A stretch of 64,000 nucleotides of DNA from contig NC_088302.1 of the NCBI RefSeq assembly GCF_032854445.1, positions 35,220,191 to 35,284,190 on the forward strand, read 5' to 3'. Below the pieces are notes generated by a model. The model was not told where the DNA came from. It was given only the letters and a program-made list of their open reading frames with translations, and did not search any database. The translations under genes were made by a program, and so were the position numbers. This document shows, piece by piece, positions 37,833 to 49,170 of this stretch. The stretch's first letter is position 1; each line of letters starts with the position of its first letter. Source of the stretch: Liolophura sinensis (Eukaryota > Mollusca > Polyplacophora > Chitonida > Chitonidae).

Positions 37833-38095
37833 TGTATATCCCATTTCGTACAATGATTCCATGAGTAAAAGAACACTGCCATAAATATGATGTGTAGCAA
37901 GTGGTAAACGGACTTGACGGCCTGATTGAAGTACTGTTCCAGAAAACTGTTGTAGGCTCGTTGATTGTTGGTATACCATCATCAGCAAACCTCCACGAAC
38001 CAAGTATTAAGAGAGGAGGTACAGAGAAAATTATACCATCACTAGATATACGTCTAACATCATTTTGGAAAAATCCCCAATGCTGACGGAAAAAT

Positions 38096-38210
38096 TTTAT
38101 TTTATTTATTTATTTGATTGGTGTTTTACGCCGTACTCAAGAATATTTCACTTATACGACGGCGGCCAGCATTATGGTGGGAGGAAACCGGGCAGAGCCC
38201 GGGGGAAAAC
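38096..38210 (-). mobile_element. SINE-A, 5'-truncated, young
   Basis: Reverse orientation, TTTATTTATTTATTTGATTG to GGCAGAGCCCGGGGGAAAA. It is almost identical to the shared tail/body sequence and lies about 340 bp past the aquaporin-like stop codon, so it may fall in the 3' UTR. Confidence 0.85.
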
Positions 38211-38361
38211 GGAAAAAATGCATAATCGGATATTGCACAGAATACAAGATAGCAAATATGCCCGAATTTTTTTTTAAGGAAATGTCTATATATCACACAT
38301 ACGTTTCATGAATCCTTTAAATTGTTTTTCCATGATATAGTTGGCTTTGTGAAGTGGGATT

Positions 38362-38498
38362 ATGGGCCCTCTTTCACAAAACACCTAATGTCAATTTTTT
38401 GTAATTTTTTTTTTCATACAATATGTGTGTATTTTATAGCGACGTGATTTACAAAATAATTTACGAAATGATTTACAAAGTTTTGTGAAAGCGGCCAT
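38362..38498. mobile_element. Short MITE with ~20 bp terminal inverted repeats
   Basis: ATGGGCCCTCTTTCACAAAA on the left and TTTTGTGAAAGCGGCCAT on the right are inverted repeats. The middle has three ATTTACAAA/ATTTACGAA motifs. It is 137 bp and non-coding. The ends resemble those of the 57.5 kb element (GGGYCC..TTTCAC). Confidence 0.65.
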
Positions 38499-38568
38499 TG
38501 TATATTCGGCCATAATGCATGTACATAGATGTATTACAATCGGGTTGGGCCTAAGCTTGTAGTAGTGA

Positions 38569-38831
38569 GCCTCCGTGGCCGAGGGAGTTAGCACGTCAGT
38601 GCGGCGCAATGACCCAAGAGCCTCCCACCAATGCAGTTACCGCGAGTGCAAGTCCAGCTCCTGCTGGCTTCCTCTCCGGCCGTACGTGGGAAGGTTTCCC
38701 GCAACCTGCGGATGGTCGTGTGATTCCCCGCGGGCTCTGCCCGGTTTCCTCCCTCCATAATGCTAGCCGCTGTCGTATAAGTGAAATATTCTTGAGTACG
38801 GCGTAAAACGCCAATCCAATAAATAAATAAG
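38569..38831 (+). mobile_element. SINE-A, full-length
   Basis: Head GCCTCCGTGGCCGAGGGAGT, degraded B box (GAGTGCAAGTCC), body and AATAAATAAATA tail are all present. A truncated copy in the opposite direction lies at 38096-38210 with a small MITE between them. Confidence 0.85.
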
Positions 38832-39150
38832 TCTGTAGGTAAGCCTCATACAAATGATTACATTATGGTATAGTGTCCTACATTTAATGCTCAACATGAT
38901 TGCACAGCATAGTCCAGTCCTCTGTTTGACAAATCTGAACGTTGGCTACACATGCTGTCACCTTTAAGCATCCACATACGTGTATACATAGTATAGTTTT
39001 CACAACGCGTTCATACCAGATTCCATCCACATATAAAGGGCTGTAAGGTCAAGTTGTAGGCGAATCAGTTCATGCTGTGTGTTTTGGCTGTTGCGTGAAA
39101 TCAGTATATGAGCTTTGAAAGCATTTACCACAGCCATATATTTGGGGGTT

Positions 39151-39220
39151 TTTTTTATTTGATTGGTGTTTTACGCCGTATACTCACGAATATTTCACTT
39201 TATGTGACGGTGGTGAACAT
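39151..39220 (-). mobile_element. SINE-A tail fragments (39151-39220; also 41234-41296 and 5646-5690)
   Basis: Three short reverse-oriented tail pieces share TTTGATTGGTGTTTTAC followed by an AAGAATATTTCACTT-like motif. The copy at 39151 is followed by a mirror GTAAAACACCAATC near 39223-39236, giving a small inverted pair. All are strongly decayed. Confidence 0.55.
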
Positions 39221-39600
39221 GGTGTAAAACACCAATCAAACACCAATTAAATTTCAAGTTAAGGTGATACCCACTGTAGAGTGCTACCTTTCTTTAAGCC
39301 AGCTACATTTGGAAACATGTTGATTTTCAACGATTCAATCATGATCAAGAAAATGTTAGCAATTTCGCATAGTGTTTCCCTTCTCACATTCCCGAAACCT
39401 CTATATACACGTATTTACTGTTACCATGTTGTGTTAACCCAATAAAGAAGTTTTCCACAAATCTGTACAGGCTTACCTGTGTATTGAGTATGTATAATAT
39501 TTGTACCAATATAACCTGTACATAGAACCGTACTGGAGTAAATCTATGTACTTACTGTACAGCTCTCGTATAGTTCATTTAAGGGGTTCGTGAAGTTGTA

Positions 39601-39847
39601 CACTCAAAAAAGTAATCTCTTAATTTTATCAGAATGTCTGTTGTCTGAGTGATGCTAGAATATATTCTGTTATTTATAACATAATATTCTGTTATAGTCA
39701 ACATAATATCCTGTTAGTCTAATAGAATCTTAATGTTGAATTAATAAAATATGGGTGTTAGAATAATCTGACGCAACAGCAGAATACATTCTAGCATCAC
39801 TGAGGCAACAGACTTTCTGTTAAAATTAACAGATTAATTTTTGAATG
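39601..39847. mobile_element. MITE with ~65 bp terminal inverted repeats and TA duplication
   Basis: The left end CACTCAAAAAAGTAATCTCT pairs with the right end read in reverse, CATTCAAAAATTAATCTGTT. The similarity continues through CAGAATGTCTGTTG and GTGATGCTAGAATATATTCT for about 65 bases. TA stands on both sides (39599-39600 and 39848-39849). It has no coding capacity. TA target and long TIRs point to a Tc1/mariner-type non-autonomous DNA transposon; the AT-rich middle has no gene. Confidence 0.8.
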
Positions 39848-40553
39848 TATAAGTGAAAAGCACATATAGGACACTCCAGTCAAATAAATAAACTTGATAA
39901 ATAAGAAATGCAGGCAAACTATATTTTATCGATATAAACTTACGAATGTATATATAGCAAATATATTTACCCTCTGATGTTTGGATACTTTATGTACGGT
40001 GTTAATCTTCATGACAAACTTCATGCGCCACTGTATAATTTTTGTTGTGAAAATCCGAAGATATATGTCGGAAATTAAACGTGTCCACTACACATATTTG
40101 TGGACGAGGTCGTTTGTATGTCGAGATATCAAACAGTTGAAAAATTTGTTTATTTTTCCTGACACATATTGTATACCCAATAACATATACATATATACAC
40201 ACTGATAGTATTATATATCAAATGGACTTTGAACTTACAACATTTCCATGTTGCACATGTACCTTGATCTTTTATAATTTAAATTATTATATGCCTTTTG
40301 ATTCAATTTCCCCCAAAATAAATTAAAATTAAAACACAAACTTATCCTTCACTGGCGCCTAAATACTGTTACTTATAACCCTCCTGTAGACCCTATAATG
40401 ACAAATGGAACGCGTTACCACGTTTGGTGTACCATGTACAAATATACACAAAAGTTGTCTTCATTTCAGTTCAACATTAGTATCACAAAATATATGAGAA
40501 TATGAGTATGAATATGAGACATAAAAAGAGTTGTACAAAAAAAAAGAAGCTAC

Positions 40554-40570
40554 CGTCCCCGGGTGGGCTC

Positions 40571-40627
<57 letters not shown>
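40554..40627 (-). tRNA. tRNA-Asn (anticodon GTT)
   Basis: A 74-base cloverleaf on the minus strand. The acceptor stem pairs GTCTCCG with CGGGGAC (one G-T pair). The D arm is GCGC with loop AATCGGTTA, the anticodon arm is TTCGG/CTGTTAA/CCGAA, and the T arm is GGTGG/TTCGAGC/CCACC; the discriminator base is G. No intron and no encoded CCA. Intact A and B boxes, and a run of nine T on the minus strand about 5 bases past the 3' end as a Pol III terminator, indicate a functional gene rather than a SINE head. Confidence 0.95.
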
Positions 40628-43080
40628 AGCCATGCTACCGCCTGCCTTTCTAAGCTAGTTATAGGAGGTTCACAGCTTATACAAAAGTGGGTTCAGTTTC
40701 TCTAATTTACTATCATCGATGTTCATCAATGGCGCGCTTGCTTATGTTTAATTTAAACACCAATGATATTTCCGTGTGATACAAAAGAAATCAACGCAAT
40801 GTACGTCGAATGGCAGCCGTCCGTGAAGTGACCTTTCACCCTTATATGTTGTACGCTGTAGACCCTACAGAATGCCCTACGCATTTTGTTCGTAAGGTGT
40901 TGGCCTACTGTCAGCGTAAAGAACAAGTTCCCAACATTCTTCTGCTAGTTTGAAACCAAAACAATGATGATATATCCCAAAAGGGCTTTGGCATGTATTA
41001 ACTAATGTTGATTGGCCTTAAAATCCGATCGATGTCCAGCCCACGGACAGGCTTCCCTGTACACCTTTAGCTGTAGGCCTACCGCACGCTGCGCTGTGAC
41101 CATTGGCAGGGGCTGTCATAGTCCAAGTACACACATATAAGATATATACTTGTACCGGTAACAGAAGACAGCCCAGAGTCTTATATCCGCATCCCGCTCC
41201 AAACGTCCCCAAGCCATAGGGTTTAACTTTATTTACTTTTATTTCATTGGTGTTTTACCGCGCACCCAAGAATATTTCACTTATACGACGGTGGAACAGT
41301 GTTAACCTGTGGGAAAGACATGCAATGATCCTACTAACTTAGTCTAAACATATTTTCGCAGCGGTGATTAGATATATAATAGAAACTAAAATATTTATTC
41401 TTTAGCTACCCGAAGATGAAAAGATTAAAATAGGCCTACTATTTCGCTTTCTGATATCACACTTCTTTGTTTTTGTTTTCTTTTATATTAACCTATAACC
41501 AAGGCTCTGGTACATGTAGTCCTTTGCCCACAACTCACCGTTTACGTTTGTATCTTTTGTTATAGTATTATTTGGTTTACGCCTGTAAAATGTTTTGTAA
41601 CCATGCAGACATGTAGGCCTATAAAATTTGTGTATATTCTCTGCATGTGGCGAAGGGCATGTCAGAACTTTCCCTGATCCCATCTGACGATTGTCAATAA
41701 AACAAAGTTTAAAGCAAAACAATTAAGACCTACATGGATGTTAATATTAAATTAGGCCTACATGGATGTTAACATTTACGGAAGCTGGAATCGAACTGCC
41801 CGGCGTGATAATCGCCTGCATAAAACTGCTAGGACTTTGTGAAGGAAAAGTGGTCCTTGTTTGACCCATAACGAAAGACAGTTCAACCCATACCTAACAC
41901 TACGAGGGCCCTTAGGCTACCTGGCTTATAGGGAAAAATGAAGTTAACTATATTAAGGGCCTATATATATATACGTGTGTGTGTGTGTGTGTGATGTGTT
42001 GAGACGGAAGAATGATTTAAGAAATAATGTTCGTGCTATGGGTGTCTCTCGGCAGTTTTAGTCAACATAATGTGGCCGAGGTTAATATTTGTCCACCTTT
42101 TTTAACCTCGTCATTCTTATTGACTATCGGTCTTGTTCCAGTACAAGACCCTTACGTATTTATTCATGAATGATGTACCGGTTGGCCTATAGCCCAATCT
42201 GATTAAGTATATAGCGCCAGTGTCTATGGTGGGTGGAAACTTTAAACTATATTGAATGTTGGCTAACACAATCATAGGCTAATGTTTGCCCCAAATTTTT
42301 TAATTGTGTAAGTTTTGATTTTATGGTGCCCTGACACAGATTTTTTATACCCCTTAGCGGAAGTGGGCCGTATAGGCCTACCTATAAATGATATCAATTT
42401 GAGTCTGTGCGTCGAGTTTTTGGGTTTCCGAACAACGACTGCTTCAGATATTATCCGATTTTGAATAAAATTTTGTGTACAAAAAGTGAAAACCATCTCG
42501 ATTCTCGCTTAAAAAAGTTTTGCGTATTTCATGAATTCCGTAATTCTCATTGATCGCGATTGCTGGTTTCCGTGCTTCAAAATAGGCCTATTGTCCAATT
42601 TTGAGTAAAAAGTTTTGTACGGCTTCACTTTTTGGGGAGCAGCACATGAAAAATGAAACCCACCTCGATTAAGGCAGATGTTTTGTAGGCCTATATTTTC
42701 TGACTTCCATAATTTTCAAAATATTACCGTGCCCGACCTCACCAAATTTTGTGTGCAGGCTCATTTGCTGTTCGTTCAGATCGTGTCAAAATACGTTTGA
42801 TTGAGGCATAAGCTTTGTATATTCTTAGCGTGAGATATAAAATTGAATTTGCTTGCTATATATAGGGCCTACTTGTAGGCCTGTGTACTTTTAGGTGCCG
42901 TGTTGCAAGACCTGCGACTCATATGTAGCCTACCCTGATGACGGGCGGTTGGCACGTCATGCCACTGAAACTGCGTGTCAGCGTGTGGTATCAGTACATA
43001 CGGAAAAATTTTTATGCATATTTTGAAGCGTACATGTTTACGTCCAGTCACATGAGAATATATGTGATACAACAGCAGAA
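40628..43080. other. No gene seen; rich in TAGGCCTA octamers
   Basis: AT-rich sequence with seven exact TAGGCCTA octamers between 41074 and 42693 and several near matches (GGGCCTA, TTGGCCTA). A short GT run (about 41977-41992) and a decayed tRNA-like B box on the minus strand near 41775 are also present. Confidence 0.7.
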
Positions 43081-43641
43081 TTTTATTCTTTGTTTTTATG
43101 TGAAATATTTACATTTATTAGCTACTTTTGTAATTTTTTTTTTACACAGTGTAGGTATATATATTGCGTATATAGTTAAACTTTACAGATACCAGTACTT
43201 TATAGTACATGTACCAGAGTTAAAATCAGTGATCATTTATCTACACATGTACATAAAAATGGACTAGACTACACATTATTGTATATTATATTTATACTGA
43301 TCGGTCAACAAGATAACATTCAATTAATAACAATATGACATTTATCAGGTTTGCATACAGGCCCCAGTGACGTAACCAATACACAATAAACTGAATTTGG
43401 TAAAATCTTGCTTCAGCATAGTATAAAATTCATGCATATTTTCAAAATAAACATTCACCGAAGTTGAATAATCTAGATGTTAACAATATTAGCATAAATA
43501 TGTACATTGAAAGCCATGTATAATACTGGAAAATATTGACTTGTCAAGATTTAAAACTCATAAAAAGTACACAAAATTTTTGAATTATGTGACAAATATG
43601 TACATGTAGAATATAACTTCCCGTTACTAATGAGTTTGAAA

Positions 43642-43850
43642 TTAGGCAGGGACTAGATGCTGAGTGCTTATTGGGCCACCAATGGGTTGGTCTTGTTCTA
43701 ACAGCTGATGGGATGGAGTAGTTGCCGTGGCGACTGGGCTATGTGGGCCTGGTGTGCGGCTTTTCCTGCCTTGGCTTGCAGTGTGACATCTTGGTTGCTG
43801 GTATCTGTCTGGTTTTAAACTGTGGAGCATTTTACCAACAATTTCTTTCT
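43642..43850 (-). CDS. Unnamed 412-aa protein, exon 8 (stop exon)
   Basis: Runs from acceptor gacttttcag to the stop at 43642-43644, entered in phase 1. It encodes EKEIVGKMLHSLKPDRYQQP and then a Ser/Thr/Pro-rich, probably disordered tail ending QHLVPA. A minus-strand AATAAA lies about 555 bases downstream (near 43083-43088) and could serve polyadenylation. The gene contains a SINE-B copy (intron 6), the 40 bp minisatellite (intron 5), a full SINE-A (intron 4), and a TA-flanked MITE relative plus SINE-A pieces (intron 2). Confidence 0.85.
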
Positions 43851-44201
43851 CTGAAAAGTCAAATTAATTTTGTTTAAGAAAAGATTGTCATTTAAAAATA
43901 GCATGGCATACCAATGCACCCAGTATTATCTTTACTTTATGTCTGTTCAGCCTCCTAACTTCACACAAAAAGTTTAAAATGAGCGTTAACCAATTTCAGT
44001 AGTAAAACTATGCATATACAACATTTTCGAGAGCATTACCAGTAATGAAATTCTAGTCTGGTAAAACTTGTGACTTAGGTGAACTTGGTTACATTTAATG
44101 CAACAACTGTTTCACAAAAATGATACTAGCAAAACTGTCCGAAGTGGAAAAAATGGCATGCTAAGAATACAGACAAACAGTGGTAAGGAAAGCTGACTGA
44201 C

Positions 44202-44363
44202 CTTTTCCAAGTGACGTATTGTAAAACTTCTCCAGGGCATCGATGTTAATGTCACGAGAGACATCACGAATCTGCTGTGTGACAGCAGAGGCATTTTCGT
44301 TGAAGTGCCTATCATATGTCGTCTTTGTTTTCAAGTCCAGGAGACACCTGTTTATCATAGGAA
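44202..44363 (-). CDS. Unnamed 412-aa protein, exon 7
   Basis: 162 bases from acceptor ctcttacag to donor GGAAAAG/gtcagt, entered and left in phase 1. It encodes MINRCLLDLKTKTTYDRHF, then a probable amphipathic helix (ASAVTQQIRDVSRDINIDAL) and EKFYNTSLGK. The TTYDRHF plus helix arrangement loosely resembles the end of human TEX26 (TTYQSDYDKTY), but I would not assign the family on this. Confidence 0.85.
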
Positions 44364-44516
44364 CTGTAAGAGGAAGCAGGAAAAATTTATCATGATATTT
44401 GGCTAATAGGCAGATAAATGAATGAATGACTACAGCTGAACACCACAGCAGTTTAATATAGGGTCGTTGCCATTAAGGATAATGAAAACAGCATTTTAAC
44501 TTTTCACTGAAGAGAC

Positions 44517-44880
44517 TGGCCCTGACTGCACAGTTGGTAGAGCATTCGCTTCGAGAGCAGTAGATCCAGGGTCAGTCCTGGGTTGAGTCACACCTAAGAC
44601 TTTAAAAGAGGAAGTTGTAACCTCCTCGTCTGGCGTTCAGCAGGAAGAGGATAGTGCAACGATTGGTTGACCCATATCAGTATAATGGCTCGGGCGGTGC
44701 AGCTTACTTGCCTTTGGTAAGGCATCTCAGTGAAGCAGCACTGAGAAAATAGCGGTGGAAATCCGTTCTGCAATAAGGAGGAACGTCACATGCACTAAGG
44801 ATTCCTTCAACGCCACAAGACTGAAAAATTGTTAAGTACGACGTTAAAATCCAAAGTACTCACTCACTCACTTTCACTAA
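44517..44880 (+). mobile_element. SINE-B, near full-length, in intron 6 of the 412-aa gene
   Basis: A second tRNA-derived SINE. The head CTGCACAGTTGGTAGAGCAT (A box), a B-box region CCAGGGTCAGTCC, a body (CACACCTAAGACTTTAAAAG, GTTCAGCAGGAAGAGGATAG, AATGGCTCGGGCGG), the conserved AGGATTCCTTCAACGCCA, and the tail AAAAATTGTTAAGTACGACG followed by TTAAAATCC and ACTCACTCACTC. It is antisense to its host gene and belongs to a different family from SINE-A despite the similar tail logic. Confidence 0.8.
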
Positions 44881-44907
44881 AGAATGAGCTTTATGTTGAT
44901 CACTTAC

Positions 44908-45084
44908 TTGTGCCCACAGCTGCCTTGTTCTTAGTGCGATTGGAGCCGTAGCGCGTGGAGGGTAGGGCTAACTCAGGAACTCCTTTAGGGTTCTGATAAG
45001 CCATCCTGTTGCTGGTCTCTACACTGTACACCACATTACGCTTCCAGTCTGGAGGCAGGTCATAGGCAGACTTCATCTGAAAAC
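44908..45084 (-). CDS. Unnamed 412-aa protein, exon 6
   Basis: 177 bases from acceptor gtcattag to donor GGCACAA/gtaagtg, entered and left in phase 1. It encodes FQMKSAYDLPPDWKRNVVYS, then ETSNRMAYQNPKGVPELALP and STRYGSNRTKNK. This is the most conserved-looking part: aromatic, proline-rich and free of low complexity. Confidence 0.85.
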
Positions 45085-45550
45085 CTAATGACAATCCACA
45101 AATACAGGGAATTACCAAAGTATAGCCTCAACTTCACAGGTATGTTTTTATATAGATTCACCTTGCATATAAAGAATTAAGCTGGCATCAGAAAAGCAGT
45201 ATATTTTTTTCCTGTGGTGTCCAGAAATGTATCGGATTTAAAAAGGTAACAAGAGGACAGTCTTTTGTGTTGGTTTTTAAAAGTTCCCATGGTTTTATAG
45301 GAAGAGTGGAAATATTTATTCATTTTATTGTCATATTCAAGAAGTTTTGTGCTTGAGTTTTATGGGTGCAGGACACATGAGTGCCCTTAGGGTAAAACCA
45401 TCGACCACGGCAACTTACTGACAAACACTAGCTGCCCAAGCCAGCATAGGTGTTGTAATCTGTATGATGGAAATGGTGGATATGTGGGGTTTCTTTTGGT
45501 ATATAATGTCTGAAATCAGGATCGACCGAGCATTGGAAGCCAATGCACTA

Positions 45551-46537
45551 GATAATGTGTGAGACCAGGTGTTTGGGAAATACCATAGTGGATGATATGT
45601 GGGACCAGGTGTTTGGGAAATACCACAGTGGATGATATGTGGGACCAGGTGTTTGGGAAGTACCATAGTGAATATGTGGGACCAGGTGTTTGGGAAATAC
45701 CATAGTGGATGATATATGGGACCAGGTGTTTGGGAAATACCATAGTGGATGATATGTGGGACCAGGTGTTTGGGAAATACCATAGTGAATGATATGTGGG
45801 ACCAGGTGTTTGGGAAATACCATAGTGGATGATATGTGGGACCAGGTGTTTGGGAAATACCATAGTGGATGATATGTGGGACCAGGTGTTTGGGAAATAC
45901 CATAGTGGATGATATGTGGGACCAGGTGTTTGGGAAATACCATAGTGAATGATATGTGGGACCAGGTGTTTGGGAAATACCATAGTGAATGATATGTGGG
46001 ACCAGGTGTTTGGGAAATACCATAGTGGATGATATGTGGGACCAGGTGTTTGGGAAATACCATAGTGGATGTGTTTGGGAAATACCATAGTGGATGATAT
46101 GCGGGACCAGGTGTTTGGGAAATACCATAGTGGATGATATGTGGGACCAGGTGTTTGGGAAATACCATAGTGGATGATATGTGGGACCAGGTGTTTGGGA
46201 AATACCATAGTGGATGATATGTGAGACCAGATGTTTGGGAATTACAATGGTGGATGATATGTGGGACAAGTTGCTTGAGAAATACCAAAGTGGATGATAT
46301 GTGGGTCCAGGTGTTTAGGAAATACCATAGTGGATGATATGTGGGACCAGATGTTTGGGAAATACCATAGTGGATGATATGTGGGACCAGTTGCTTGAGA
46401 AATGCCATAGTGGATGATATGTGGGACCAGGTGTTTGGGAATTACAATGGTGGATGATATGTGAGACCAGTTGCTTGAGAAATACCATAGTGGATGACAT
46501 GTGGGACCAGGTGTTTGGGAATTACAATGGTGGATGG
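45551..46537. repeat. 40 bp minisatellite, about 25 copies
   Basis: The unit is GATGATATGTGGGACCAGGT followed by GTTTGGGAAATACCATAGTG. Units from about 45680 to 46215 are nearly identical; those near the right end carry variants (ATTACAATGG, TTGCTTGAGA). One copy near 46060-46085 is shortened by ~18 bases. The array lies in intron 5 of the 412-aa gene. It lacks stops in all three minus-strand frames, which produces long but spurious reading frames. Confidence 0.95.
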
Positions 46538-46765
46538 CAAACATTTGAGGAAGTGTAGTTAGCGAGTTCCTATGGTGGAGGATGTGTTGGTTGAGTTATT
46601 AATACTTTACATGGTAAGGCCTAAGGAACCTGAAAGTAGGCCCTATAAAATAATGCAGTTATAAAGAGAATTTTTCACTAGAAAAGCAATGTTTTCCACA
46701 AGATCAAACACCAGCCGTAGGCCTATCTTATGAATGATCAGGCTACTGTTGCAGTCTTTCCTCAC

Positions 46766-46919
46766 CCTGGGGGATACCCAGGTAGTCCTTCTGGTAGGTG
46801 GAGCAACACATCCTTCTGTGGATATAATTTATCTTCTCTTTGGTCAGAGGCTCGTTACAGGTTAACTGTCGGACATATTTTTTTCTGCCATGCGATGGAA
46901 AACGCCACGTCATGAAAGC
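46766..46919 (-). CDS. Unnamed 412-aa protein, exon 5
   Basis: 154 bases from acceptor ctcctacag to donor CCCCAGG/gtgagg, entered in phase 0 and left in phase 1. It encodes a basic segment (AFMTWRFPSHGRKKYVRQL) followed by NEPLTKEKINYIHRRMCC and STYQKDYLGIPQ. STYQKDY again repeats the ST-Y-DY theme. The intron that follows contains the 40 bp minisatellite at 45551-46537. Confidence 0.85.
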
Positions 46920-47198
46920 CTGTAGGAGAGACAAAACAGACTAAATGAAACATTTCATAGACATGACGTTGCACTGGATTGGTATTCATCAGATTAGATG
47001 GCGTACGTCATGTGTGTTATAAACATGTTTGCAATAGACTAAATGGTATATTGAAGTACTTAAAGCACAGTGGCTGTGTATATACAATAGATGACATGTC
47101 ATATTTCATGTCCAAAATATTTTATGGGACATTTCTAGTATTAACAGACATGCTGGCAATAAATGAAATATTTGCAACAGATACATATATATAGTAAA

Positions 47199-47460
47199 AT
47201 TTATGTATTTATTTGATTGGGGTTTTATGCCATATTCAAGAATATTTCACTTGTACATCAGCAGCCAGCAATATGGTGGAAGGAAACCAGTCAGAGCCCA
47301 GAGGAAAACCCATGACCATCTGCACGTTGCTGACAGACCTTCAAAAGTACAGCCGGAGAGGAAGCCAGCATGAGCTGGATTTGAACTCACAGTGACCGCA
47401 TGGGTGAGAGGCTTACGGATCATTGTGCCGTGCTGGCGCGCAAATCACATGGAGGCCCCC
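47199..47460 (-). mobile_element. SINE-A, full-length, in intron 4 of the 412-aa gene
   Basis: Reverse-oriented on the plus strand and so in the same direction as the host gene: it begins with TTTATGTATTTATTTGATTG and ends with the tRNA-like head ATGGAGGCCCCC. It lies between exon 5 (46919) and exon 4 (47857). Several substitutions in the tail show that it is old. Confidence 0.85.
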
Positions 47461-47856
47461 TGTACATACTAAGACTTCAGTAGTTCATTTTAATAAAGGA
47501 CAATGATGTAGATCAAGAAATACAATATGGGTACAGTGTATCATCAATAGGACAATGTCAATATCTCTCACACACACATATATACATATATATATATATA
47601 AACAATTGTACATCTTCTTAATATGACTGTGTTTGCCCTAAAAATTAAGAGGGAAATAAAGGTCAAAAAATATTATTTTCTTTGCTGAAACTCATTTTTA
47701 GGGATATCATACTAAGGATATCATACCACCTTCCAAAAATAAACAGAACTCTCAGATTCAGAAAAACTTACCTACTTCAAGATGTCATGGACTAAATTTG
47801 GGGTGAAATACAGTAATCTAATTGCAATAAAATCTTACAATCACAGATAGTCTTAC

Positions 47857-48019
47857 CTGTTTTGGGTGGGGGTTATTGTTTCTCTCCCCAGAGGAAGTCC
47901 CAGAGCGGATTGGGTCGCACAGGTTGATAGGTTTATTTCCAAAGTCCTCTGTGTACAAGGTCATACCGATGGGACCTCTCTTGTCATTTGTGGTCGCGTA
48001 ACCTTGGGACGTTGATGGC
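47857..48019 (-). CDS. Unnamed 412-aa protein, exon 4
   Basis: 163 bases from acceptor cattcaag to donor AAACAG/gtaaga, entered in phase 2 and left in phase 0. It encodes PSTSQGYATTNDKRGPIG, then MTLYTEDFGNKPINLCDPIR, then a polar SGTSSGERNNNPHPKQ linker. The GYATTN and LYTEDFG pieces look like spaced repeats of the STSYSRDYT motif in the previous exon. The conserved-looking core contrasts with the AT-rich introns around it. Confidence 0.85.
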
Positions 48020-48785
48020 CTTGAATGTTAACAAGGGTACATTTATCATAAAGTTGAAGCTTAATTTCACACTCAGTATGAAAAACCAAATATGTGAGAT
48101 AATACATTAAATGCAGTCCTTATAAGTAAGTTGCTTATTAAAGGCAAAGTAAACTGAAAAGCTGAAATATATCAAAAAAAATTTTTGGTTTATTTTTTTA
48201 TTACGAATTTACAGTACAATGCTTGAATTTCAAGATGGCTGCATAGGGACCAAATGATTAGGTCAACTGAAGACAGGTGCATCATTGAGTTTTTCATGTT
48301 AAAACATTTCATGTAGAACTGCACAAAATTTATGCACAAAATTTTGGTTACAGATTCACATAACAAAAGAGAAAAGCCAATATAATATAACCAAACTTAT
48401 CTGTAAATATTGCTCAAAAAGCAGACTTACAAATCAGGTATTTGACTATTCATTTTAATGCAAAAAATAAATTAAACGTAAAAAATAAATATAAGATCTT
48501 TTCAGTGAAAAGGTCTTCCAGGTGAGCATGACTTAACTGAGCTCCCTTTGTGTTTAAACACATCGGATAAGTTAAAGGGAGATATTTCAACTGTTTAAGG
48601 ATACTAAGATAAGGTGTTCACAGTCACTTTAACTTTTTCACCTGGACATTTATTTTTAGAATTTGATATTGACAATAGATCTCCACACTTAAGCAGTAAA
48701 AGGTCTCTGCTTCTGAAATGGTTTTCTAAACTGTTCCAACAAGCAATAAAATATGCTTGAAAAATTAAAAAAAAAAAATACATAC

Positions 48786-48876
48786 CTGTGAGCTACAACT
48801 GTGGGTGTCAGTTTAGAAGTGTAGTCTCTGCTATAGGATGTGCTGAATGCCTGAATACCATCCTTATCTGTACTAC
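48786..48876 (-). CDS. Unnamed 412-aa protein, exon 3
   Basis: A 91-base exon between acceptor atctacag and donor GCTCACAG/gtatgt, entered in phase 1 and left in phase 2. It encodes GSTDKDGIQAF followed by STSYSRDYTSK. Short serine/tyrosine motifs of this kind (STSY..DY) are common in SAXO-type and other axonemal microtubule-associated proteins. That comparison is by eye and is the main basis for the tentative ciliary suggestion. Confidence 0.8.
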
Positions 48877-49017
48877 CTGTAGATAAATTATTCATATCAC
48901 ATATTTATTTCATTTGGGATTTAATTCTCTACTCAATCTAGAATATGTCACTTCTATGGTGTCAATCAGGTTTTGTGGGTGGAGGAGACCCACAGGTTAA
49001 CTTGAAGATAGCTCATT

Positions 49018-49122
49018 AATTTTTTTATTTATTTGATCGGTGTTTTACGCTGTACTCAAGAATATTCACTTATACGACAGCGGCCAGCATTATGGTGGGA
49101 CGAAACCCGGCAGAACCCAGGT
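49018..49122 (-). mobile_element. SINE-A, 5'-truncated, in intron 2 of the 412-aa gene
   Basis: Reverse-oriented tail and body (TTTATTTATTTGATCGGTGT to CGGCAGAACCCAGG). A more diverged possible remnant (ATTTATTTCATTTGGGATTT, 48900-48990) lies next to exon 3. Confidence 0.7.
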
Positions 49123-49170
49123 AGATGATTAAGAACAAAGATTTACTGATAGTACAACTAACCATTCCTG

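Noticed and set aside
37710-38003. 97-codon minus-strand frame with Ile-Tyr runs
   Set aside because: The repeat is the TA microsatellite just past the aquaporin-like stop; the rest is antisense to that exon.
41765-41835. Possible tRNA on the minus strand (CAGTTCGATTCCAGC)
   Set aside because: The T-arm is present, but the 5' half does not fold and there is no T-run terminator.
45415-46408. Three overlapping minus-strand frames of 230-286 codons with repeated Pro/His/Tyr peptides
   Set aside because: All three come from the 40 bp minisatellite, whose unit lacks stops in every frame of this strand. They lie in intron 5 of the 412-aa gene.
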